Source: Trichaptum fuscoviolaceum (taxonomy: Eukaryota > Basidiomycota > Agaricomycetes > Hymenochaetales > Trichaptaceae). From it: a stretch of DNA of 64,000 nt. Shown here piece by piece: positions 43,758-55,800 of the stretch. The notes below the pieces were generated by a model. The model was given only the letters and a program-made list of their open reading frames with translations, had not been told where the DNA came from and did no database searches. Numbering within the stretch: position 1 is the stretch's first letter; the number at the start of each line of letters is the position of its first letter. The DNA is taken from the NCBI GenBank assembly GCA_910574455.1, contig CAJSYZ010000004.1:1-64000 (forward strand), written 5' to 3'. The translations under genes were made by a program, and so were the position numbers.

Positions 43758-44579
43758 TTAAATAGCAAGAGGCCCTATGCCATCCATTGCCAGTCCAGCC
43801 ACTTCATCTTCAAGATCAACGTCTTCTGCTAAAGCAGCGTCCTTCTCCTCCCCGCCTCTCGTGTCCTTGCTGACCCTGCTGCTTGAGGCCTTCCTAGTAG
43901 GGCAGTCCGATGCATAGTGACCCTTCTTGTTGCATGCATAGCAAACAACATTCCTGGTGGCACGCGCACTGTAAGCCACTGTACTTGGCCGTTCAATAGC
44001 TATGGCCTGCTGGCGAGCATCTTCATTGAGGAGTCGTGTGGTGACAAGGTCAAGAGTGAGTTCATCTGGCGGAATACTGTCAAGGGATGCATTGAAGTGT
44101 TTGAACTCCTCATGAGGAAGGCCAGCTGTCAAGACGTAAATGACAATCTCCTTGGGTATTGAAAAGTCGTCGGTCTCCAAACGGTAAGCAAGGTCCTTAA
44201 CATGGGCAATCCAATCTGAGACTGTCTGTTCTGCGTCCATCACCGAGGAGAAAAACAGTTGTAGGAGCGCCATCCTTGAGCTCAAGCCACGAGCATGGTG
44301 ATGGTCCTGAAGCGCCTTCCAGATAACAGCAGGATCTTTGTCACGAGTGTGAGCTTTCTCCGACGTCTCAACGTGGAGAGTGATCTCCGCGCATGCAAGT
44401 CGCTGCTTTTTGCGAAAAGCCCTGACTGCCTTCGACCCCTCACTACCCATCGGACACTTCTCCGAACCATCAACCACATCCCACAAGTCCTTCGACACCA
44501 AATATGCCTCCATCTGCCATGCCCAATCCACATAGTTCTTGCCATTCAGCTTCTTGAAGTCATTCTTTCCCATGATCAT
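43758..44579 (-). CDS. gag: Copia-type gag protein of the non-autonomous element
   Basis: A 273-residue frame from ATG 44579. FKKLNGKNYVDWAWQMEAYL and the following helices match the DUF4219/UBN2 gag pattern of Ty1/copia elements (KDLWDVVDG, VIWKALQDHH, VSDWIAHVKDLAYRL, LTAGLPHEEFKHF). A CCHC knuckle (CYACNKKGHYASDC) lies near residue 220, and an acidic end (DVDLEDEVAGLAMDG) precedes the stop. The open frame and identical LTRs suggest a young, possibly mobilisable copy. No protease or polymerase frame follows before the LTR. Confidence 0.9.
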   Translation of the reverse strand: MIMGKNDFKKLNGKNYVDWAWQMEAYLVSKDLWDVVDGSEKCPMGSEGSKAVRAFRKKQRLACAEITLHVETSEKAHTRDKDPAVIWKALQDHHHARGLSSRMALLQLFFSSVMDAEQTVSDWIAHVKDLAYRLETDDFSIPKEIVIYVLTAGLPHEEFKHFNASLDSIPPDELTLDLVTTRLLNEDARQQAIAIERPSTVAYSARATRNVVCYACNKKGHYASDCPTRKASSSRVSKDTRGGEEKDAALAEDVDLEDEVAGLAMDGIGPLAI

Positions 44580-44586
44580 AATGTGC

Positions 44587-44750
44587 AGTCCTTCGCACGG
44601 AAACGGGTGCCACGGTCCTTCGGGCAAGTGCAGTCCTTCGCACGGATAGGGTTGCCACAGTCCTTCGCAGCAACAAGAATAGAAACCCAAACTGCCACAG
44701 TCCTTCGCGGCAAGAATAGGTGCCCAATCACTACGGCCCTTCGAGTGATG
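44587..44750 (-). repeat. CAGTCCTTCG repeats in the gag leader
   Basis: Six copies of C(A/G)G(T/C)CCTTCG at about 44587, 44613, 44632, 44658, 44698 and 44733, between the primer site and the gag start. Translated they give CEGL repeats. As untranslated leader they may form RNA structure. Confidence 0.75.
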
Positions 44751-44833
44751 GGATCAAAAAGGAAGACCTGCGGTCCGACGCAGGGGAAGCGGGAGTCCAG
44801 AAGTCGAGAATCGATGACAAAGCTGATAGATTA

Positions 44834-44858
44834 GAGCAAGAGCGCAAGGCTCATAACC
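44834..44858 (-). other. Primer site matching half initiator tRNA-Met
   Basis: The plus strand reads GCAAGAGCGCAAGGCTCATAACC-like sequence directly next to the LTR. It resembles the D-stem to anticodon-loop part of initiator tRNA-Met (CTCATAA loop). In element sense it is complementary to that half-tRNA, as in copia elements that prime from a cleaved initiator tRNA. Confidence 0.6.
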
Positions 44859-45028
44859 TGTAGAATTGTGCAGGTCGAGACGACAAACGGAGCAGAACGC
44901 GACAAAGTTTTCATTGCAGCGACGACGACAAAAATGTGCCGCAGTAGGTACAAATATATGTAAATAAGCTATTACTTAACATATACCATGCATGCCACAT
45001 TACAATGCGAGATCGCAAACCTTCAACA
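44859..45028 (-). repeat. 5' LTR of the gag-only element
   Basis: 170 bp, starting TGTTGAAGG and ending ATTCTACA in element sense. No difference seen from the copy at 43529-43698. Confidence 0.9.
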
Positions 45029-47115
45029 CTCCGGTGCCTGCCAACGAAGAGATCCATGTGCCCCTTCTGAGGAACCTCCAGTCAGACTTGCTTGCACATC
45101 TTTCACCCTGGAAAGCCCAAAGTCAGCTATACGAGGTCTGCCATTCCCATCTACAAGTATGTTATCCTTATAGCACCTTTCAGTGAGAGAAAATGAATGA
45201 GAATTGTGCGGATGTACTTACACATTTGAGGTCTCCGTGAATGACTGAGGGGCTTCGCCACTCATGTAGGTAGCATAATCCATGCGATATTTCTGCAATC
45301 TTCGTGGAAGGGCATTGTTAAATGAAGAGGGCAGTAAACAAGAAGACTTACAATGCGTGGCCTATCTACGTCCGGATTATTTCTTAGAAGTTGTCGCAAA
45401 TTTCCGTTATTCATATAAGGCATAACCAGAGTCAATAGCCCAGGATTTCCGGTCGTCGATTCTATGAAGCCTATGCCGAGTAGCGGAAGAATGTTCTTAT
45501 GCTCCGAGAAGTGCCACACGAGCGCTTCTTTGCAGATCTCCTACACCACATGATAATCGACAAGGGCAGATGATTACATACAAGGTACATACCGCAAGGA
45601 TCTTCTTAATCTCTTCAGGTCCACCAAAGCATCTCGGGGTCTTCAATGCAACAACCTGGCCGTCACTCAGTCTACCCTCGTATATGTCCGCAAATCCCCC
45701 GCCATTCACGCGACTGACCGGTATCGTTTTAACCTCAACGATATTCATTCTCGATGGCAGGATTGCGCAGCGCCTGGCTGTGTTGTAGATAGAGTCGTGC
45801 AAAAGGACTTCGAGGCCCTTTTTCTCGAAAGTATCCACGTCACGGATTGAGACGTATGCCTATATAAAAAAGATTGGAATTGTAATGAGTAATTGATACA
45901 CAGTACCTGGTCAATTTGGTCAACAGCCTTTATCAGGTCCTCGACGTGTCCTGGGATCAACTGCTGATCTTTTCCCTCCACAAAATTCGAGATGCTACGG
46001 AGCCTGCGAGCCTTGTGGTGAATTTCGGTCACTGTAAGACATGCCAGGCCATCCCTGGGGGAACGGGAGGGCTGTGAATTACATTCTTTCGCACTCTTTT
46101 AGATACTCACATTAACGCAGCAAGGTGGTCATAATTGCGCAAGGCTTCCGCCAGCTCAGATAATGATGCCCCATAGAAAGACCATCTATCGCTCCATGCT
46201 TGGCTACGCCAGGACGAGAGTATCTTGATCATCGAATCCGGCCTTTTCTTGGACGTTCTTATCAGAAAATCGAACGCCTTCGACATGAAAAGGTAATCGT
46301 GTGATGCAATCAGCAACCATTCAAGTTAATTAAAGAAGAATGCATAGCAAACACATCGTCGAAATTCAGAGAGAAACTTCCATCCACTCCGTGCGATTCG
46401 ATGTTGCCCCACAGCGGATTGTCCACTTCAGATGGTTCGCTGAGAAGCAGTCTCCCGAAACACATATTCCAAAGCCGAAAGGCAGCTTTTTCCCATTCTC
46501 TGAGAGACACGGAGGCATTGCAGAGCTTCTGCCGCATTTGTACAGAGATAAAGGCTTCGAAAGTCTTGAAGTTAGGTGACATCTTCTCTATGTCCTTGAA
46601 GAAAGAGGTCATAACTGGAATGATCAAGAACAATGACAGGAGGCGAGTTTGGGAAGCGCGCAAGTGTCGAGGAAGACTTTCTGATTATCCACAGATCGAC
46701 AACATCCGCAAACAGGATATTTCCATTTCAAATCCAGTAGCCACATAAGTAATGAACTGTAGTATAGTACGCACTCAGGCTGGTAATGACAATCCGAAGG
46801 CCAGATCTTAAATCCCACAAGGTCTATGACGTCACGCCATTCTAAAGGTGATTGCGTAACTGATGCATCAGATGTCAGATTTAAAACCAGTCCAGCGATA
46901 AACACGACATCACGAGTGGAAGCACGTACGCTGGATGCATGAAATGACCTAGCAAAAGACTCGTACAAGCAGGGCGAGCGGAGTGGCTGTAACGACTTTG
47001 TTCCCCACGATATTTGCCTAGTGCCCTGATGAGCAATACGTTGGGGTTCATTGAAGGTTGATATCCCAGGATAGTAGATCCGATCGAAAAGAAAGCGTTT
47101 AAATCCCTTTCGCAT

Positions 47116-48021
47116 CCTCGTTCAAGTTACAGGCATCGGAGTGGGGCAAGTCGGATTACAGTACGTAATCTCAGTTTCCATAAGGAAGAGCGATTGAACG
47201 GTTCACGGTACATACTTCTCAGCCTGAATTCCCAGCTCAACGCAACTTGGCAATCAGCAGCTTTGGGGAGAGCATTATGTTGTCGGAGAGTGAAGGCGTG
47301 ATGTGGGTTTATCTGTGAACACACACTCCCAGTGGCTGGCACGTGCCAGAGTGGGAAAACATTACGTCATAGTAAACAACTTGAAGGCCGAAGGCTTTGT
47401 CTTTCTTCACCATGAACGACTTCCAGTTTTCCTCCGTATATATTCTCCTCCGAGTCACGGATGTGAGCATCTCAATAGATCGAGAATGGACCTGATCTGT
47501 AATGTCTCGTGGCACATTGCTATACTTTCAGTATGAAGGGTATTGACAACTTTGCTTTTTAATCCCCGCGCACAGGGACCCGGACAGCTTGCAGCAATGT
47601 GAACAGAAAGCGGGTTACATGTCTAATGTGAGCATGCTTAGTATTTATGCCTGTGTCTGATTTCAGCTTGCTAACATCAAAAAACTTCAGAAGCTAGTCC
47701 GGCGATTCGTGCAAGCTATAAGCAATGCGTCAAGTTAGGCCATCCCGAACGTCTAATCTCCTATGACATGTCGCAATGACCCTCGACCCATTTGTGATAA
47801 CACTCCAATCTATCCCCTGTCCAAGACTGGGCTGGATCTTGCTCTACGAATGAGGTAGCAACAATGCTGGATTCGTTTCAAGTCGACCAAAGAGCCACAA
47901 TTACAAACTCCAGTGGTCTTTCCGCCTCGTAACTGGTTATAAGCAGCCATGCTACATCTTGTTCCCATAAAATTCATCGATTGCCTTCTGTCCTTCTTTG
48001 ATTCCGAAGCAAGAGCTCGAT
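47116..48021. other. Divergent intergenic region, kinase relic and P450
   Basis: No coding support. It separates the minus-strand kinase gene from the plus-strand P450 and should hold both promoters. No clear TATA or repeat was picked out. Confidence 0.4.
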
Positions 48022-50225
48022 ATGGACTCGCAAGCGCTCAACATCCCACTGAACCTCCCTTTTGGCCAGCTTAATCTTTTAGACGTGCTCATCCCCACCG
48101 CCGTCCTTGGCTATATCTCCTTCATCTACGCTCGTTCTCAGAACACCCGCCGCGCGAACCCCTCTGGTCTCCCTCTCCCACCCGGCCCACGTGGTCTTCC
48201 TCTCATCGGCAACGTGCTCGACGTTCCGAAGACGCACAGCTGGTTGAAGGGTATCGAATGGAAGAAACAGTATGGTACGAGGCCTCTTGATCGCTGCTTC
48301 ACTCACACATTTAACTGGGCTATATCGACCTGCATTAGGGGACATCGTGTATCTCGAGAGCTTCGGCGCCCCGCTCGTTTTCCTCAGCTCATACGCAGAC
48401 GCATGCGAGCTCCTCGAGCGGCGATCCGCTATCTACTCCGACCGGCCCATCATCAGCATGATCGAGCTACAACAATGGGACTGGCTCATGCCGTTCGCGC
48501 GCTACGGCGAGCGCTGGCGGAAGAGCTCATCGTGTCTCAAGCGCTATATGGAACATAGTCATCTCACGAAGTATCAAGGAAAGCAGATCGAGGACGCGCA
48601 CGTCCTCCTGAAGAGCATGATCCAGAACCCGGAGGACTTTTTCAATCACGTACGCAGCTTCGTGGGCTCGACAACTGTGTCCTTTGCGTATGGGTTTGAA
48701 GGTATGTTATTCTTCTGGTCCTAAGTATAGTGTGGTATACTAAATCGGACATTCAGTTCAGCGCGATAACGACCCTCTGATTACTTTGGTCGAAGACGGT
48801 GCTGAAGCTGCCATCGCTTCTTCAAACCCTGCATCCCCAGTGAACATCTTCCCTTGGTGTAAGCGTGCATTTACCTCCATGCGCAATGGTATAGGCAGTG
48901 AACCATATTTATTACAGTAAAACATACACAGACCTGGTTCCTGGGCTTCGACTTCCTCAAGGTTAACCAAGGCCGGGCTGTATCTCACGCGATTCGATTC
49001 AACCCATATAACGATGTGAAGCGGAAGATGGTTAGCTCTCACTTCGCTCTCCCTCCGCCTTTCTAATCAATACATTTTCCTACTCCTTCGCTCTCACACT
49101 CATGCTTTTAATTTCTAAACTACATCATGGCTATGTCAATCATAACAGCGTGAAGGAACAGCCAGTCCGTCCATGGCAAGCGACCTCATCGAAGCGTACA
49201 CGGACGAAAACGGCGTCGTGAAAGACGAGGAGCTCATCGCAGACACAACAGGCGCGATCTACATCGGCGGGTCCGAGACTACCGCATCGGTCCTCCTCAC
49301 TTTCATCTTCGCTATGCTCCACACACCGGAAGTCCAAGCCCACGCGCAGGCGGAAATCGACCGCGTCACGGGCGGTACGCGCCTTCCGACGTTCGAAGAT
49401 AGAGACTCGCTGCCGTATGTCCGCGCTCTCATCGATGAGTGCTTAAGGTACGTCCGGATGAATGATATGATTTTCCATAAAAAAAGGCTGATTTCTTTTC
49501 CTTCTATGTGCTCCGATTTAAAATAGATGGCACTCAGTCGGCCCAACTGGGATCCCCCATCGGCTTACTCAGGACGATGTATACAAGGGGTATTTCCTGC
49601 CAAAAGGCACAGTCATTCTCCCGAACCAATGGTGAGATCTCCTGAGTTCTCTCTAGCGACACAACTAATGCAAGCTCCATAGGCTGATGCTTCGCGATCC
49701 TGAAATATACCCGAACCCAGAGAAGTTTAATCCGGAGCGCTTCCTTACCGAAGATGCGAATGGGCAGCCCCAAACGGTCCAGATGGACCCGAAGAAGATT
49801 GCATTCGGCTTCGGGCGACGGTGAGTTAATGTTCTATTTTAACGTTTCTCAAGGACTCTTCTTCTGAGTCTATGAGCAACTAGACTTTGTCCGGGACGTA
49901 ACCTGGCTTTGAATATGGTAGGTAACTATCACCGACCCTTAATCAAATTCTGACTTGTACCCTTGCAGATCTACATTGCCGTCTCCTCAATCCTCGCAAC
50001 CGTGACTATCGCAAAGGCAGATGGAGAGAAGAATAGACCGATAGATATCAGGAGGGACTTCACTTCCGGCATCGCCAGGTAAGAAAAATTGCATTTCCCC
50101 AATGTCATCTCCAGCTGATCGAATCCCCGTCCAAAAGCCACCCCAGTCCGTTCAAGTGCTCAATCACACCTCGATCAGCCTCACATAGCCTCCTTGTGAG
50201 AAACTCGGTTGATTCGCACAACTAG
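48022..50225 (+). CDS. Cytochrome P450 monooxygenase
   Basis: Ten exons (48022-48274, 48339-48701, 48757-48858, 48918-49030, 49149-49447, 49527-49631, 49683-49820, 49884-49917, 49969-50078, 50138-50225) join without a break to 534 residues, a normal fungal length. An N-terminal anchor (LLDVLIPTAVLGYISFIYA) and proline hinge (LPLPPGPRGLPLIGN) place it in the ER membrane. Landmarks are the I-helix YIGGSETTAS with the oxygen-binding Thr, ExxR in DECLRW, FNPERF, and the heme loop FGFGRRLCPGRNLA with the cysteine ligand. It resembles the large agaric O-demethylase-like P450 groups. The substrate is unknown. No biosynthetic partner genes flank it, so this is not an obvious metabolite cluster. Confidence 0.92.
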
Positions 50226-50229
50226 AGAC

Positions 50230-51290
50230 TATCGGATGGAGATGAATGGAGCTGTCGTACTAAAGAGATGTGGTCTGATCAGAGGGCTTTCATCATGAGT
50301 TTAGAAAGATATCATTTGCCCCAATCCCCGGAGTTTGGTACAGACGCCGGAACTATTACTGTTGGGCTCCTATGCACATATATAAATAGAAGTAAAAGAG
50401 CTTAAATAGATTTCATCGATGTCTGACTGTTCCTGAGGCGTACGGGATGCATACGCTGCATGATTAGTGTTTACGCGATGTTGTGCTTGAAGTATGAGAT
50501 CCGAAAATGCTAGATGTTGGCGACTTTGTGGACCAGCGGGAGCGGACCAATCAGAGTCCGAGCCTACGCCTGTGCACAGCACGCAGGAAGCATCTACATA
50601 GTAAGTTATGATTTTGCCCATAGAACGCTCGGGATGACCTCAAAAACATGCAGTCGGCAATGATGAAATTAATGAACAATGCGGGGCTCAAGTAATTCAG
50701 GCGATTCCCACTTTTGTACTAGCTATATCTTGTTCTTTCTAATACTGTCAGAGCGTCGGATCTCTGGAATGGTGGAAGCCTCAAAAGCCGTCCGACGCCG
50801 TGGTCAAAGTACATACGCAATCACGGTAGTCCCGGGGAAGCTCTTTCGAGGCTTACTTTCACCAATGATGCAGGCTTTGGCAGAGCTAAATAGACTTCCC
50901 CACGGGGTGCTAGTGCGTAGCATTTAATGCTAGTATATGAGATACGTAGGCCGCAAGGTGAACACATTGCGGAGAGAAGAGCTTTATTCTTGCGGTCAAA
51001 CTTATCAAGCGGAGCTCGAAATCGATTGTTGTGACTGGGCGCCAACTTGAACGTGACTTGACGCTACTTTGAACGCCTGGATCGGTCAATACGTTAATTA
51101 TTTCTCACGGGACTCGTCTTCAATGACTCGCCAGTACTGGCGTGATAACGCCACTTCCTGGATCTTTTCATCTCATCTCGGTGACAATCTGTAGTATGGA
51201 CGACCCACGAGCCCTCATAAGTATTCTCAACGAGCCTCACACACTCACCGGCTGTTCTATCCTGCGCTCTCTGAAATGGGTGGCTTAGCT
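50230..51290. other. Intergenic, no supported gene
   Basis: A short ATG frame at 51196 (MDDPRALISILNEPH) could be an upstream exon of the next gene, but no donor joins it convincingly. Otherwise no feature was seen. Confidence 0.35.
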
Positions 51291-52830
51291 TGAACCATGC
51301 TTCATCTGGTTCAAGACGAGACTGTCAGAAGGATATTCAAGAGAGCACCTAAAATTCGAAGGGCCTACTTCAATCAAACTCAAAGACTTATACGTATAAT
51401 CCTTGAAATGCTTAGAGAAACCCCATTTGAAAGTATGCACAACTACAGGGACAAACTCAACAAGTACGCCAGTTTGACGCACATGAAACAAATCTGACAT
51501 ACTGCATAGACTTATGACAGACTTTGCTGAAAGCCTAGATAAGCTCTGGGTGCCGGATGGAGATTCTCAACCTGGCGATGCATATGCTTCAATAATGCAA
51601 TTAAAGAATATAACAATCGAGTTCTCAGCACTGACTCAAAATCGGTTTGTCCTCTGAATCACGTCCAACTCATACTAAATTTGGATCTTAGGCTATATCC
51701 AGCTGACGTCATCGAAAAGACTCTCCGCGAGGCTCTGGATAAGGACGCCGCTTCCGCCCTTCGACTAAAAGAATTGCTGAAGAAACTCTTTGTTAAGGTA
51801 TTGCTAAAGCAACTTATCATGTCGGATAGCTGACCTCATCAATTCGTATGTATCTTATAGAACGAAGAAGCAAAAGAAAGGTTGAAAACATTCCCTAAGC
51901 GGCAGACCGAAATTGCGTTCTACCCCAAATTACTTGATAGTCCAGAATTCCACCCAATCGGTAAGAAATGAGTTCATATCTACATTTCAACATTGCAAAG
52001 ACATTCCGTCACTGCCCATCCCTGCTGACACCTGATTTATATTTCATAGGCTCGATCGCTAGCAGTTTGACGCTAAACCATATCCTCTTTCTTCTTGTCG
52101 AAAACAAGTTAGTCCGTATCAGCGAAAATGCACACTTCTATCACAAGATACCGGGGGAAGAAACCAAGGCTGTAATAAAACCGCAGGACTTCACGAAGTG
52201 TATCGCGGACATTCAGAAGGGAACAGGACACGATAGGCATGTACAGCTGCATGTGCTTTGTGACAGGCAATCGGTTATATTCTTCCAATTCGGGAAGAGC
52301 CGGGTTTTTGGGAACATATGGGACGTAGGAAAAGAGAAAAATGAGTGGCTTTTGAAAGGTATGAGTGTTCCCCTACGCACGTTTTACACATTCTTCATTA
52401 ACACTTATCCGAAAAAAAACAGATGTAAGGGGAGATCTCATCCCATCGCAGTTGCTCAAGACTACATACGAACCGGATAATCATGTCGTGTTCGAAACCA
52501 TGGCGTCCGGATCCGAGGGGAAAGAAAAGAAAACTCTTGATCTAACTGTTGCCCTACAAGAGGCAAAGAGCGCGAAATTCGATGTATCTATTCGCCCTCT
52601 CGCGCCAGTGGTATCACCGTCTCGTTCCAATGCATCCTCTAATTCCTTCGTTACGGCAAACGAGGACGATAGTGCAATAGCTGCAGATTCCGAGACGATC
52701 ACAGGAACAGCATCTGAAATTCCCAGCGATCAGCCTCCGCAATCTCTCTCTGGGCTACCGACATTGTCAGTTCCTGGAAACAGAGTAATATCCAGCCATG
52801 TGACGGTCGATCCCTCTACAGCTACTAGTC

Positions 52831-55800
52831 CAGTCCTACCAGCAAATTAATTCAATGAACTACTGTTGCTTACTGCAGTAAATGAGCATCAGAGCGCAGC
52901 TGTTACTGTAAAGCAGTGTGTAATGCACATCAGTAATTACTGTATGGGAGACCTGTAGGGATGCCCTGCCTTTGGAGCTGGATATCCTTGGGGTTATGAA
53001 TACTATTAGGGTCAGAGACCCTGTGGGCCCTGGCCTATAATCCAGGGCTTCCCTGGCGCTTCAGGGCCACTAAAAATAAATGGAATTCAGGGACCCTTAC
53101 TGGACCCTTTAGTCCGGAGCAAAAGAGGGTCCTTGTATTTGTTTGCACATGCGTACATGTACAGCACGTCGCGCACGCGCCGCCGCGGGCTTGCGCAGAA
53201 CGGCGGGGAAGACCATTTGACAGCGGGCACAAATTTTGCTCATATGTTTGTTTCTTAATCTCATTTTTAAGCATAATTAAATAGAAATAAATTTATTGTC
53301 TACATAATACATCCCCATCTAATTTCAGTGTCCCTTGCCGACAATGTCAGTGTCACCATCTTCAGTAGCGATTCCCTTATTGTCAGACAAGAAACCCAGC
53401 GAGATAGAGGCATGGGTCCCACAAATGGCCCGTAAGACAACGATGCAGCGCGACCTTCTGGCCTTGATGGCGCGCGCGAGAAAAGATCTTGGACTCGGAC
53501 ATTGCGCGCATAACGGACAGAGAAGATGGCCCCGCGGGACAGCCTGAGCTATGTGGGTGGTCTCGGCAGGTCCTTTATCCCACCTATCCCTGTCCCTGTC
53601 TCTCAGCTGTTGCGCTCCATGAACTCTGTTGGATGCTCTTCAGGCAAGTCGATGCAAAATTCGGACAGTATTTCGATTATCCCGGGTGGACACCCACATA
53701 CTCCCGTGCCACCGAAACCGCACACACTCTCTCAGAGCACAGGTGCGCAGATCGTGTCTTCTGCTCGGGATGGTCGTGGTGTTGTCGATGACCGTAATGG
53801 CTATATAACTGAAGCTGGCAAGCGCAAGGAGAAGGAGAAAGAGAAGCGAAAGAGCGGCAGACACGAGTGCTGGCTGCCTTCCGTGCTCGCGGGTCGCATC
53901 GGTCACCAGTCGAGCTTAATTTGAAGGCTCATTATTGAAGATATTTAAGAAGCGGATGCATCTCGACTGCCATTGGCTACGCATGGAGGAACATGAGGAG
54001 GAGGAGGGATTGCGGGTGCAGCAGGCGAGGGCCGACGTAGCCTATCCATGTCGCGAGGGAATACCGTCTCAGTCGTGCTAGACGGTTTGAGCTCGAAGCT
54101 ATTGCAGCGATGCAATCAGCGCCGTTGAAGGAAACCGTAGAACAGTGGTTGCGCAAGGCGGCGACAGACCACGGGAGATATTCGAGCCACTGTGGCTTGC
54201 GTGAGTGACAGGGGCTGGCGAAGTTGACCGTTGGCGCAGACGTGTCCGTGGTGTCCGTCGATGTGGTGTATCCACAGCACTCGTTGATGCAGACGTGTCT
54301 GTGGTGTCTGTCGGGTTTACACACTCATCTATAATAGTTTTTTTTTGCTTACAATTACTGATAGCAACAAAAAAAAGAGATCTTACCATGATTTTTGAGG
54401 CCTGAGGCCATCCGGTGATGGACACGGACGACGTTGAACGCCGAAACGACGACGTCCACGCGCATTCAACGTCGCCCGGAAGTTGCCGGATGTAGCAACC
54501 AAAGCATCTCCGAGCACATTGTGTGCCCAAGAACGCTTCAGAAGCACATCTATTACTCAGGCACATTATACGGTACGAAATTAATCTTAAATATACACTG
54601 AATCTGATTTTATTGGTATTTATTGTTCATTGTGTTATGATTTGGTGAAGCAAACAATGATACGACAAATGATCATTTCACTATTTTTGGAATAGAATAT
54701 TTAATTGACCTCGTAAACTTGTGATCTCTTTTGCCTTCAAGAGTACTTGTAAAATGGAATCAAATGAAAGAAGAATTACAGTTGCAGGTGAGCTAGAATA
54801 TAGTGATCTCGATTTCGTGCTCTCGAATGCATGAAATCAAGCTAAACTCACCTGAAACACACGGACCTCAACTACATTTGAGCACTGACAACAATTCTAG
54901 TTAGTGGAATTCTGTCAAAACTTCTAAAAAGGTCATTTATTATCTCTTCTTGAGTGTTATGTATCTCGCAGAATTTATTAGTGAGAGTAATGTATATCTA
55001 TTGAGTGAAGAACATGTAATGTTCATGATTTTATGCAAAAAGTACCAGTTTTGAGCAGTGTTTAAATATTATTCGGGCACCACAAATCTCAAACATTATG
55101 GTAAATTTACAGCATACTATAAACAAGTCATGGAATATCTTCAGAAAGTTTCAGAGTTACTGGAGTACGCACAAGTGTTAAACAAATGAAATATATCTGC
55201 TGTAACATGCATATATGCTGCACATCAGCACTCGTAGCTTATTTGCAAGCCCATTTTAGCTTGTATTTTACTACGAACTCGTATTTACACTCCCTTGTAT
55301 ATTCTACAGAGCATTAAAGTATGTTTCTGATATGAAGTGCAATAGAAGAGCGGGCAATTGATATGTTGTTATATGTTTGAAATCGAAAAAAGTAAAACAT
55401 ACCTAATTAGGAGCGTGTTCCCACGTCCGGCGACGACGCGCGGCCTCGTTCGTCGTCGTCGTTCTGGCCTTGCTCACTGTCATCCAACCCCCTTCTCCAC
55501 CCCATGAAAGAGCTTCGTATGAACCAGCTCACTGAAGGTATGTTCAAAAAGTTTTTCTACCCTAATATGTGCTAATAGTCTTGTTTTGTAGGCGTTATGG
55601 TGGCCGATAGGCTCAATCGCGCACCCAAGGTGCTGAAACAACTCATTCTACGACGATGAGTTTGCTCACAATGCGCACAACCACCCTCTCCCTCCCGCCC
55701 CTCCACCACGTCAGCTCACTGTTGAAACAGACAGATGTCAATGAATCGACGACCAAGAACTACGAAATTATGCAGACACCTGCAGCTCCTTCAATAAGAA

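Larger units (their letters stand above)
43529..45028 (-). mobile_element. Gag-only Ty1/copia-type retrotransposon
   Basis: Exactly 1500 bp, with 170-bp LTRs in which I see no difference, TG...CA ends and the target duplication CTCCG (43524-43528 and 45029-45033). The internal 1160 bp encode only a gag-like protein on the minus strand. Protease, integrase, reverse transcriptase and RNase H are absent. It is a non-autonomous element that must borrow polymerase from a relative. Confidence 0.9.
43146..47115 (-). pseudogene. TKL-like protein kinase gene, broken by a copia-type element
   Basis: Read on the minus strand from about 47115. A long helical N-terminal region (IEKMSPNFKTFEAFISVQM; SLSELAEALRNYDHLAAL) is followed by a kinase domain with glycine loop and Lys (VNGGGFADIYEGRLSDGQVVALKT), HGDLKCxN catalytic loop, DFG (IADFGLSRV), RWQAPE, the SDIYAFGMTCLE helix and a C-lobe end (LIKECWNTNAHHRPTA). 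All catalytic residues are present, so it was probably an active Ser/Thr or TKL kinase. A 1500-bp gag-only element (43529-45028) with 5-bp duplication CTCCG sits inside the codon for the Glu of the APE motif. That destroys the gene. Exons 5' of 46.6 kb are only approximate. The gene lies between helical gene C and the P450, divergent from the latter. Confidence 0.78.

Noticed and set aside
44834..44870. A tRNA-Met gene fragment
   Set aside because: Only the D-arm to anticodon-loop part matches and it abuts an LTR. It is better explained as a retrotransposon primer site.
51196..51290. Upstream exon MDDPRALISILNEPH for gene D
   Set aside because: No donor/acceptor pair gives a plausible intron length and frame before 51297.
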